NCBI GenBank assembly: GCA_030432255.1
Contig: JAUIHS010000020.1
Location: forward strand, 1 to 64,000
Direction: 5' to 3'
Source of the DNA: Phycisphaerae bacterium
GTDB taxonomy: Bacteria; Planctomycetota; Phycisphaerae; Phycisphaerales; UBA1924
DNA: 64,000 bases
The position numbers were made by a program, and so were the translations under genes. Numbering within the stretch: position 1 is the stretch's first letter; every line of letters begins with the position of its first letter. Shown piece after piece: positions 36,134 through 43,625 of this stretch. The notes below the pieces were generated by a model that was given only the letters and a program-made list of their open reading frames with translations, was not told the origin of the DNA and did not search any database.

Positions 36134-36444
36134 GTCTTCATTCCAGAGGAGGTCTGTGCATCGCCCGGGGCCTCCCCCGGCCCGACACCCCGATCCAATA
36201 TTGATTCGGCGTGGGGGGGCGCGGACTGAATCCAAGTTCCCTGAGAGAGCCGGGACAGGATCAATGTTTGGGTTATGAAAGCACCGAATTCGGGGGCATG
36301 GCGACGAAAGGGGGCGTTGGGTGGGGTGTCGCTTCGTTGACATCCGAGGGTCTGCTTCCTACATTGCTCGATCCGTCAGCGGGGACCAGCCGGTCCGCCG
36401 CCGTTGTCGGTGTATCTCCAACGACCTCAGAAGGGCACCTTGCC
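36134..36444. other. Upstream region of the rpmF-fab operon
   Basis: This 311-base gap separates the divergent HD-GYP-like gene from rpmF. It should hold promoters for both. I could not identify a convincing -35/-10 pair, and no small gene is supported. Confidence 0.45.
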
Positions 36445-36645
36445 ATGCATCCCACTCACAGAACCAGTCCGGGTCGCACCCGGCGGCGTCGCAACCACCT
36501 GGCTCAGACGCCCGAGCAGCCGACGATGTGCCCGATCAGCGGGCGTCCCAAGCTCTCCCACCGCGTCTGCAAGGAGTCCGGTTACGTCCGGCCCGGCCTC
36601 GTCATTCGCGTCCCGAAGCTCGGTATCGGCACAGACGAGGGCTGA
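36445..36645 (+). CDS. rpmF: 50S ribosomal protein L32
   Basis: A protein of 66 residues, basic, with the L32 pattern HRTSPGRTRRRRNHLAQ, then CPISGRPKLSHRVCKESGY. L32 is a component of the large ribosomal subunit. Of the two usual C-x-x-C zinc pairs only one cysteine of each remains here (CPIS and CKES), so this is a zinc-free form. Position directly before plsX is the classical rpmF-plsX-fab arrangement. Only six bases separate its stop from plsX. Confidence 0.88.
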   Translation: MHPTHRTSPGRTRRRRNHLAQTPEQPTMCPISGRPKLSHRVCKESGYVRPGLVIRVPKLGIGTDEG

Positions 36646-36651
36646 TCGCGC

Positions 36652-37698
36652 ATGCGCCTCGCCATTGACGTCATGGGCGGGGACAACGCTCCCGTCGCCA
36701 TCGTCAAGGGTTGCCTCGATGCCTTGTCGATCATCGACTCTGATGATCAGCTCATCCTCGTCGGCGACGCGGATGTCGTGCGCGCCACGATGAAGGCCGA
36801 GGGTGTCTCGGATGAACGCATCATCGTGCATCCGACCACCGAGATCATCGGCATGGACGAGTCGCCTGTCGACGCCGTCCGGGCCAAGGGCGATTCATCA
36901 CTCGTCCAGATGGTCACGCTCGGGTCCGCACGCAAGACCAGAGAGCCCGTCGATGTCATCATCTCCGCAGGGAACACCGGCGCGTGTGTCTCCGCGGCAA
37001 CCATGTACATGAAGCGCCTGCCCGGCGTGCACCGCCCCGGAATTGCATGTGCCCTGCCGACGCTGCACGGACCGGTCGTCGTCTGCGATGTCGGCGCCAA
37101 TCCGGAACCGCGCCCGCTGCACCTGGCGCAGTACGCCGAGATGGCGGACATCTATGCACGGCGCGTGCTCAACATCAAGACGCCCCGGGTGGCGCAGATG
37201 AACATCGGCGCCGAGGAGGCGAAGGGCACGGAGATGACGCGCAACGTGCGCGACCTGCTCCGGGCCACGCCCGAACTCAACTACATCGGCTACGTCGAGG
37301 GACGCGATGTCTTTGAAGGCGCCGCCGACGTGATTGTCTGCGACGGCTTTGTCGGCAACACCATGCTCAAACTCGCCGAGGGGCTCGCCCGCAGCCTGAT
37401 CAAGGGCCTGGTTGAAGCGGTGATGTCCGCAGACCCCGCACTGGCCGGCCAGTTGAAGCCCATCATGGCCGATGTCTTCAGGCGCAACGACTACCACGAG
37501 TACGGTGGGGCGCCCCTCATGGGCGTCAATGGAACGTGCTTCATCTGCCACGGCTCCAGCGAAGCACGCACCATTCGCAATGCCATCCGTGCAGCACGTG
37601 ACTATGTCGCCGCCGGCGTTAACGACGCCATCGTCGAACGCATCGAGAAACTCGAGTCCGGCTCGCAGGAACCCTCCACACCCGGAGAAGCCGCATGA
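36652..37698 (+). CDS. plsX: Phosphate acyltransferase PlsX
   Basis: A protein of 348 residues beginning RLAIDVMGGDNAP, the diagnostic PlsX start. PlsX converts acyl-ACP to acyl-phosphate for phosphatidic acid synthesis at the membrane. Other conserved stretches are visible: VCDVGANPEPRPLHL, IGYVEGRDVFEGAADVIVCD and GFVGNTMLKLAEG. The length is normal. The stop overlaps the fabH start by four bases (ATGA). Confidence 0.95.
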   Translation: MRLAIDVMGGDNAPVAIVKGCLDALSIIDSDDQLILVGDADVVRATMKAEGVSDERIIVHPTTEIIGMDESPVDAVRAKGDSSLVQMVTLGSARKTREPVDVIISAGNTGACVSAATMYMKRLPGVHRPGIACALPTLHGPVVVCDVGANPEPRPLHLAQYAEMADIYARRVLNIKTPRVAQMNIGAEEAKGTEMTRNVRDLLRATPELNYIGYVEGRDVFEGAADVIVCDGFVGNTMLKLAEGLARSLIKGLVEAVMSADPALAGQLKPIMADVFRRNDYHEYGGAPLMGVNGTCFICHGSSEARTIRNAIRAARDYVAAGVNDAIVERIEKLESGSQEPSTPGEAA

Positions 37699-38738
37699 CG
37701 ACGCCACCCGCCGGAGCCAGCCTCCCGCGTTCCGGAGGTCCGGCGCATCGGGGCGTGCGGATCGCCGGGACAGGCAGCGCGCTGCCCGACAACGTCGTGA
37801 CCAATGAGGACCTCACTCGACGCATGGATACCAGCGACGAGTGGATCCGTCAGCGCACCGGGATCCGCGAACGCCGACTCTGTAACGCCGACAACGGCGA
37901 AGGCAGCATCTCGCTCTGCACCCGGGCGCTCGAAGGCGCGCTGAAGAACGCGCACCTCACCGGTGCCGATCTCGATCTCCTCATCGTCGCCACGGTGACC
38001 GGTGACATGACATGTCCCTCCGTGGCATGCCGGGTCGCTGCCAACGTCGGTGCGGGGTCCGCCGGGGCGTTTGATCTCGCCGCGGCATGTTCCGGTTGGG
38101 TCTTCGGCGCCAACATGGCACACGATCTGATTCGCCTGGGCACCTACAACACGATTGGTGTTGTGGGGTGCGACATCATGAGCAGTGTGCTGGACTTCAC
38201 CGACCGCGACCGCGCGGTCTCGGTGCTCTTCGGGGACGCTGCCGGCGCCGCCATCATCAAGGCCACCGATGACACGTCGAAGGGCATCCGGGCCTCCGCG
38301 ATGCACGCCGATGGTGAACGCTGGACCAGCCTTTACATTCCGAACAAGGTTGCCGACATTCCCGGTGACGACGATCGGGATGTGCCCATGCGCAGACTCG
38401 TCATGCGCGGCCGCGAGGTGTACAAGTTTGCCGTGACGACATTCGGCAACCTGATTGCGCAGACGCTTGAGCAGGCGGGTGTTGAGGCGTCTGACGTGGA
38501 CATGTTCGTCTGTCACCAGTCCAACCTTCGCATCATCGAGTCGGCGCGGAATCGCTTCGGCATTCCTGAAGAGAAGGTGTACGTGAACATCGATCGGGTG
38601 GGCAACAGTTCCGCGGGCTCGGTGCCTCTCTGTCTTGACGAGTTGCGTCAGGCGGGGAAGTGCAGCGAGGGTGACCTTGTGATGTTTGTAGCCTTCGGCG
38701 GCGGCCTCACCTGGGGCTCCGCGCTCTGGCAGCTCTGA
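37695..38738 (+). CDS. fabH: Beta-ketoacyl-ACP synthase III
   Basis: A protein of 347 residues carrying the FabH triad: Cys132 in AAACSGW, His274 in CHQSN and Asn304 in VGNSSAGS. FabH condenses acetyl-CoA with malonyl-ACP to start fatty acid synthesis. The first 18 residues are a Pro/Gly-rich extension before the standard start of the fold (VRIAGTGSALPDNVV). It overlaps plsX and is followed by fabD 17 bases on. Confidence 0.95.
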   Translation: MTTPPAGASLPRSGGPAHRGVRIAGTGSALPDNVVTNEDLTRRMDTSDEWIRQRTGIRERRLCNADNGEGSISLCTRALEGALKNAHLTGADLDLLIVATVTGDMTCPSVACRVAANVGAGSAGAFDLAAACSGWVFGANMAHDLIRLGTYNTIGVVGCDIMSSVLDFTDRDRAVSVLFGDAAGAAIIKATDDTSKGIRASAMHADGERWTSLYIPNKVADIPGDDDRDVPMRRLVMRGREVYKFAVTTFGNLIAQTLEQAGVEASDVDMFVCHQSNLRIIESARNRFGIPEEKVYVNIDRVGNSSAGSVPLCLDELRQAGKCSEGDLVMFVAFGGGLTWGSALWQL

Positions 38739-38755
38739 TCTACGGGAGTTGAGTC

Positions 38756-39685
38756 ATGATCATTCTGTGCCCCGGGCAGGGTGCGCAAAGCGTTGGCATG
38801 GGCAAGGCGTGGTTCGAGCGCTCGCCGGATGCGGCAAGGACATTCGGGGCTGCGGACGAGCTTCTCGGCGACCGCTTCGGTCGGCGCCTGAGTGAGATCT
38901 GTTTCGACGGTCCTCAGGATGTCCTCGATCGCACCGACGTCGCGCAGCCCGCGATTTACACGGTGACAGTCGCATCCTTCCAGGCGCTGTACAGCGATAC
39001 CGACCGCAACGCCTTCACCGCGTTCGCCGGCCTCAGTCTCGGTGAGTACTCCGCGCTCTATCTTGCCGGCGCATTCTCATTTGCCGATGGACTCGAACTG
39101 GTGGCACTGCGGGGCCAGGCCATGCAGGAGGCTGCCGAAGCCGCGGACACCTCGATGGTGGCGGTCATCGGCGCCGAGGAGGCGGATGTGCGTGCTCTGT
39201 GCGAGGAAGCGGCGGGTGATGAGCATCTCGTCCCTGCGAACTTCAACGCACCCGGCCAGATCGTCATCAGCGGAGGCCGGGAGGCGTGTGAACGCGCCGT
39301 CCAGATAGGCGGGGAGCGGGGCATGCGGCTGACGCCCCTGTCCGTCGCGGGTGCCTTCCACAGTCCGTACATGGCGCCGGCCGCGACTCGTCTGGAGGAA
39401 GCGCTCGGCAAGGTCGAGATCAAGGCTCCCCAGAGCCTCGTCATGTCGAATGTGACCGCAATGCCGTATTTCGAGGCCGGAGCGACGCCCTCAGACCCGG
39501 CGGCGACAATCCGGCAGCGCCTCGTCGAGCAGCTCACCCACCCCGTTTTGTGGGCTCAGAGCTGTCAATGGCTCGTCTCAAACGTCTCTGGCGAGTACCA
39601 TGAACTGGCTCCCGGCAAGGTCCTGGCCGGGCTGATGCGTCGTATCGATCGCGGCACCAAGGTGCAGCGCCACGACGAGCCGTGA
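38756..39685 (+). CDS. fabD: Malonyl-CoA:ACP transacylase
   Basis: A protein of 309 residues. The N terminus ILCPGQGAQSVGMG and the active-site motif GLSLGE (Ser94) are typical of FabD, which loads malonyl groups onto ACP. GAFHSPYM contains the conserved catalytic His. Normal length. GGGAG precedes ATG 38756. Confidence 0.95.
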   Translation: MIILCPGQGAQSVGMGKAWFERSPDAARTFGAADELLGDRFGRRLSEICFDGPQDVLDRTDVAQPAIYTVTVASFQALYSDTDRNAFTAFAGLSLGEYSALYLAGAFSFADGLELVALRGQAMQEAAEAADTSMVAVIGAEEADVRALCEEAAGDEHLVPANFNAPGQIVISGGREACERAVQIGGERGMRLTPLSVAGAFHSPYMAPAATRLEEALGKVEIKAPQSLVMSNVTAMPYFEAGATPSDPAATIRQRLVEQLTHPVLWAQSCQWLVSNVSGEYHELAPGKVLAGLMRRIDRGTKVQRHDEP

Positions 39686-39730
39686 TGCTTCCGAGTCCCG
39701 AGCCGGCATATCACATGCCAAGGGGAAGTC

Positions 39731-40402
39731 ATGAGCAGATCCCGCATTCTCACTGTCGCGCTGGTCACCGTGATCGGTCTGGCCGCCGCCTCTCCGCTCG
39801 TCGGGTGCAAGAAGAAGAAGGCGGCGCCCCCGCCTCCGCCTCCACCCCCGCCCCCCGCGGATCCTTTTGACGGCCTGTCACTCGATCCCCGCGTGCAGTT
39901 CCCCGAGGAACGCAACCCCGCGTCGCCCGAGATGGCACAGGCGGTTGCGGATGTCGCCAATGCGCTGGCCTCCGGTAACGGCGGCGAGATGCGCGGCCTC
40001 CTGGGCGAGGGTTCCAGCGGCATGCTGACCTACCTGCTCGACAACGGGCAGTGGAAGGACGCGACCGCCAGCATCGAGATCGTCCGGGTCTGCGTTCTTG
40101 AGAAGGTCAACGATTCGAGCATCCGCGTCGGTTACGGCATTCAGGATGCTTCCGGCGCGTACCTCATCGCCCTGAGCGGATCGAACACATCCGGCGACTG
40201 GGTCTTTGAGGGTTCGCCTGTCGAATGGCTGACCGGGTCAGTGGCTTCGGAATTCGATGGATCGAGCCTGCCCATGCCGATGCTGGCCCAGGCAGCCGAG
40301 GAATATGTTCCGCCGGCGCCCGAGAAGGAAGAAGATGACAGCCGCAACCGCGACGACGATCGCACGCGTCCCGGCGGCTTCACGAAGCCCGGTATCTTCT
40401 AG
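39731..40402 (+). CDS. Lipoprotein of unknown function inside the fab operon
   Basis: A protein of 223 residues with a lipoprotein signal: SRSRILTVALVTVIGLAAAS then the lipobox LVGC, so it is probably anchored in a membrane by its N-terminal Cys. A Lys-rich stretch and a run of about ten prolines follow. The remaining domain (about 45-190) is unassigned. AGGGGAAG precedes ATG 39731. It lies 45 bases after fabD and 112 before fabG, in the same direction. I do not know this family; the position suggests shared expression with lipid synthesis, nothing more. Confidence 0.75.
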   Translation: MSRSRILTVALVTVIGLAAASPLVGCKKKKAAPPPPPPPPPPADPFDGLSLDPRVQFPEERNPASPEMAQAVADVANALASGNGGEMRGLLGEGSSGMLTYLLDNGQWKDATASIEIVRVCVLEKVNDSSIRVGYGIQDASGAYLIALSGSNTSGDWVFEGSPVEWLTGSVASEFDGSSLPMPMLAQAAEEYVPPAPEKEEDDSRNRDDDRTRPGGFTKPGIF

Positions 40403-40514
40403 GCCGATTCCGTTCATTCGTCGCGTTGTTCCGGCGGGCGCTTCCGCGTTGCGGCGCTCGGCGCTCCCGCTCCGCATCAACTCCCGTATCAGTCGCGCCC
40501 CAAGGACCTGACCA

Positions 40515-41264
40515 TTGACCGATTCGAATCCCCAGCGCGTCGCCCTTGTCACCGGTGCGAGCCGAGGCATCGGCCGTGCCATCGCGCTCCGCCTCGCCGC
40601 TGATGGCCGACACGTCGTCCTCATGAGCCGCTCCGAAGGGCCGCTCACCGAGGTGCGCAGCCTCATCGAGGAAGCGGGGGGACACGCATCCGTCTGCGCC
40701 TGCGATGTCGGTGATGCGTCAGCCCTCGCTGCCGCCGTCGAAGGCGTCATCAGCGAACACGGTCGACTCGATGTTGTCGTGAACAACGCCGGGATCACGA
40801 GGGATGGCCTCGCACTGCGCATGAGCGATGAGGACTTCCTCGATGTCCTCAATGTCAACCTCATGTCCTGCTTCGTCACCTGTCGCACCGCGGCGAGGGC
40901 CATGATGAAGCAGAAGTTCGGACGCATGGTGAACATCGGGTCGACGTCCGGCGTCGTGGGCAACGCGGGACAGGCGAACTACGCCGCCGCGAAGTCCGGC
41001 CTGATCGGCATGTCCAAGGCCCTGGCACGTGAATTGGGTGGCAAGGGGATCACGGTGAACGTGATTGCGCCCGGCTTCATCGAGACGGACATGACGGCCA
41101 ATCTCGGGGATGCGGTCAAGAACAAGGTGCTCGAGGGCATGGCACTGCGGCGTCTGGGGACGCCTGAGGACATTGCAGCCGCGGTGGCGTACGTCTCTTC
41201 TGATGAAGCGGGCTTCCTGACCGGGCAGACGATCTGCGTGGACGGGGGGCTGACAATGTGCTAA
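40515..41264 (+). CDS. fabG: 3-oxoacyl-ACP reductase
   Basis: A protein of 249 residues. The start is TTG 40515 with AAGGA eight bases upstream. The cofactor motif TGASRGIG and the catalytic Ser143, Tyr156 and Lys160 (NYAAAK) identify a classical SDR enzyme. FabG reduces 3-oxoacyl-ACP with NADPH in the elongation cycle. The C terminus [16 protein letters not shown] is standard. Confidence 0.94.
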   Translation: MTDSNPQRVALVTGASRGIGRAIALRLAADGRHVVLMSRSEGPLTEVRSLIEEAGGHASVCACDVGDASALAAAVEGVISEHGRLDVVVNNAGITRDGLALRMSDEDFLDVLNVNLMSCFVTCRTAARAMMKQKFGRMVNIGSTSGVVGNAGQANYAAAKSGLIGMSKALARELGGKGITVNVIAPGFIETDMTANLGDAVKNKVLEGMALRRLGTPEDIAAAVAYVSSDEAGFLTGQTICVDGGLTMC

Positions 41265-41292
41265 CCTGCCGGGTCGCCAACGAGGCGGATCG

Positions 41293-41322
41293 TTGCGAAA
41301 CCGGCAGGGGAATCGCTATAGT
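41293..41322 (+). promoter_or_regulatory. Promoter before acpP
   Basis: TTGCGA (41293-41298) and TATAGT (41317-41322) with an 18-base spacer lie between fabG and acpP. A separate promoter is plausible because acyl carrier protein is needed in large excess. The leader would be about 125 bases. Confidence 0.5.
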
Positions 41323-41452
41323 CCCGCGATACGACCCCGCGTTTGAACCAGTTGGCCCCGTTCGGGGTCAGCCGCGAACAGTCCATCCAGCGGTCACCCC
41401 CGCCGACTTGCCATCGCGAGCCCGGCACGTGGCCCTTTCGGAGATTCACAAC

Positions 41453-41707
41453 GTGACCAAAGAAGAAATCGAAGCCAAGGTGATCGACATCGTCGCTGAG
41501 CAGATGGGCGCCGAGAAGAGCGAGATCACGACCGAGACGAGCTTCGTCAACGATCTCAACGCCGACAGTCTCGACACCGTCGAACTCGTCATGGAGTTCG
41601 AGGATGTCTTCGACACCTCCATCCCGGACGACAAGGCGGAGAACATCAAGACCGTCGGCCAGGCCATCGACTTCATCTACGAAGCGAAGAACGCCGCCAA
41701 CGCCTGA
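41453..41707 (+). CDS. acpP: Acyl carrier protein
   Basis: A protein of 84 residues starting at GTG 41453 with GGAG nine bases upstream. It is acidic, with the phosphopantetheine site Ser39 in [16 protein letters not shown] carries growing acyl chains for the enzymes encoded around it. The frame extends upstream to 41258, but that part is untranslated leader. FabF follows 68 bases downstream. Confidence 0.95.
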   Translation: MTKEEIEAKVIDIVAEQMGAEKSEITTETSFVNDLNADSLDTVELVMEFEDVFDTSIPDDKAENIKTVGQAIDFIYEAKNAANA

Positions 41708-41775
41708 GACCAAACTGGAATACCGCGTCCGAACACGCCGCGCAAGCGGTCTGTCCCGGCCGGACCTGAGTCACC

Positions 41776-43059
41776 ATGACCAAGACCACGAGGCGAAAAG
41801 TCGTCATCACCGGCATGGGCGCCGTCACCAATATCGGTGCGGACACCCCGAGCACCTGGGATGCCATGGTCCGCGGGGCCAGCGGAATCGGGCCGGTTGA
41901 CAACCCGGACTTCGAGCAGTGGGGCGAGGATCAGTGGGCCGTGCGCATCTGCGGCCAGATCCGTGACTTCGACGGCTCAGGACGCGTCGATCCCCGCGCC
42001 GCCCGAAAACTCGATCGCGCTGCAGTCCTCGGAGCCAATGCGGCCATCGAGGCCGTCGAGAGCTGCGGTCTCGACTTCACCACCGGAGACCACACCCGGC
42101 GGGGCGTGATCATCGGCACCGGTATCGGCGGCATCGGAACGATCATCGATGCCTACAACGTGCTGCTCCAGAAGGGGCCGCGCCGGATCAACCCCTTCAC
42201 CGTGCCGAAGCTGATGGCCAATGCCACTTCCGGCGAGGTCTCGATCCGCTTCAACCTGCAGGGGCCATCAACTTCACACGCCACCGCGTGCGCCTCATCG
42301 GGTCACTCGATGGGCGATGCCTTCCGTATCATCGCTCGCGGCGAAGCGGATGTCATGCTCGCCGGTGGTACCGAAGCCGCCATCAACCCACTCTGCCTCG
42401 GCGCATTCATGACCATGAAGGCACTGTCAACCCGCAACGAGGAGCCAGAGAAGGCCTCGCGCCCGTTCGACAAGGACCGTGACGGATTCGTGCTCGCAGA
42501 GGGTGCCGCGGTCTTCGTCCTGGAGTCCGAGGAGCACGCTCGTGAACGCGGCGCCGAGATCCTCGCGGAGATTGTCGGCTACGCGGCATCAAGTGATGCA
42601 GCGCACATCACGGCCCCGGATCCGGAGGGTGCGGGTGCCGCGCGTTCCATGCGTGGAGCGCTCGCCGATGCGGAACTGAAACCGGATGCCATCGGCTACA
42701 TCAATGCACACGGCACCTCGACACCACTCGGTGATTCTGCGGAGGTCGCCGCGGTGACCAGCGTCTTCAGCGACCACGCCCGCTCCTCGAAGGGCGGCAA
42801 GTTGCTGATGTCGTCGACGAAGTCGATGACGGGTCATTGCCTGGGTGCATCCGGTGGCGTGGAGACGATCGCGTGCATCAATGCGCTGCGCCATGGTGTC
42901 GTGCCCCCGACGATCAATCTCGACAACCCGGATGAGGGATTTGACGTCGACCTCGTGGCGAATGTCGCCCGCGACGCCAAGGTCGAGTACGCCATGAACA
43001 ACACCTTCGGATTCGGCGGTCACAACGTGACGCTGATTTTCGGAAAGTATTCAGGGTAG
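41776..43059 (+). CDS. fabF: Beta-ketoacyl-ACP synthase II
   Basis: A protein of 427 residues. The N terminus VVITGMGAVTNIG, nucleophile Cys172 in HATACASSGHS, and the two histidine regions (NAHGTSTPLGD, KSMTGHCLGASG) define a KAS II condensing enzyme, which elongates acyl-ACP. Length and the GFGGHNVTL C terminus are normal. It ends the fatty-acid gene run. Confidence 0.95.
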   Translation: MTKTTRRKVVITGMGAVTNIGADTPSTWDAMVRGASGIGPVDNPDFEQWGEDQWAVRICGQIRDFDGSGRVDPRAARKLDRAAVLGANAAIEAVESCGLDFTTGDHTRRGVIIGTGIGGIGTIIDAYNVLLQKGPRRINPFTVPKLMANATSGEVSIRFNLQGPSTSHATACASSGHSMGDAFRIIARGEADVMLAGGTEAAINPLCLGAFMTMKALSTRNEEPEKASRPFDKDRDGFVLAEGAAVFVLESEEHARERGAEILAEIVGYAASSDAAHITAPDPEGAGAARSMRGALADAELKPDAIGYINAHGTSTPLGDSAEVAAVTSVFSDHARSSKGGKLLMSSTKSMTGHCLGASGGVETIACINALRHGVVPPTINLDNPDEGFDVDLVANVARDAKVEYAMNNTFGFGGHNVTLIFGKYSG

Positions 43060-43138
43060 GTCATCGCTCGTCGCCCCTCCCGGCAGCCGGATTCGGGAAG
43101 CCACAAGCCAGAACCCCGATCCAGCCGATAGCAACGGT

Positions 43139-43468
43139 ATGGATACCGAAATCCAGCGCATTCTCGCCCTCGAAGTCCCGGTGATCGTCCAGATCGGTGA
43201 GCGATCGCTCTCCGTCGGTGAGGTCATGAGTCTCACGCCGGGGTCGATCATCGAGATGCCCAAGTCATGCGATGATGAACTGGACCTGTGCATCAACAAC
43301 AAGGTCCTCGGTGCGGGCGTCGCAGTGAAGGTGGGCGAGAACTTCGGTATCCGGCTCACATACCTCGGCAACCTCGAAGAACGTGTTGAAGGTCTTGGAG
43401 AGAGTCTCGATTCCTCGGAAGCGGGACTGACGGATCTGGCTCAGGGACTGCTGGGAGACGACGACTAG
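43139..43468 (+). CDS. SpoA/FliN-family protein
   Basis: A protein of 109 residues fitting the SpoA (FliN C-terminal) fold: LALEVPVIVQIGERSLSVGE, then LTPGSIIEMPK, then INNKVLGAGVAVKVGENFGI. FliN forms the rotor ring of the flagellar switch and is also used in type III secretion. No other flagellar gene is in the window, so this is an orphan copy. The C-terminal 30 residues are an acidic extension (LGESLDSSEAGL). No strong ribosome binding site is seen before ATG 43139. Confidence 0.82.
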   Translation: MDTEIQRILALEVPVIVQIGERSLSVGEVMSLTPGSIIEMPKSCDDELDLCINNKVLGAGVAVKVGENFGIRLTYLGNLEERVEGLGESLDSSEAGLTDLAQGLLGDDD

Positions 43469-43470
43469 GT

Positions 43471-43535
43471 GGGCATCCGGCATCCCGCAATCAGTTGAGC
43501 GCCTTCGGCACAGAACCTGAAGAACCTCCGCGCCG
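43471..43535. repeat. Intergenic repeat, copy 1
   Basis: The stretch with GGCATCCGGCATCC and GAGCGCCTTCGGC, followed by a GAACCTGAAGAACCTCCGC segment, recurs in diverged form near 51055-51125. About 30 of 38 bases match in the best part. It lies between the FliN-like gene and the OPT gene. Confidence 0.5.
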
Positions 43536-43625
43536 CGTGCCCGGGTTCCCCGCCCTCGTTGCACTCCCCCTCGCAATCCGTCACCATACGCGTTGATCCC
43601 CCTGTCGAGTTGCCGAGGTTGCTTC

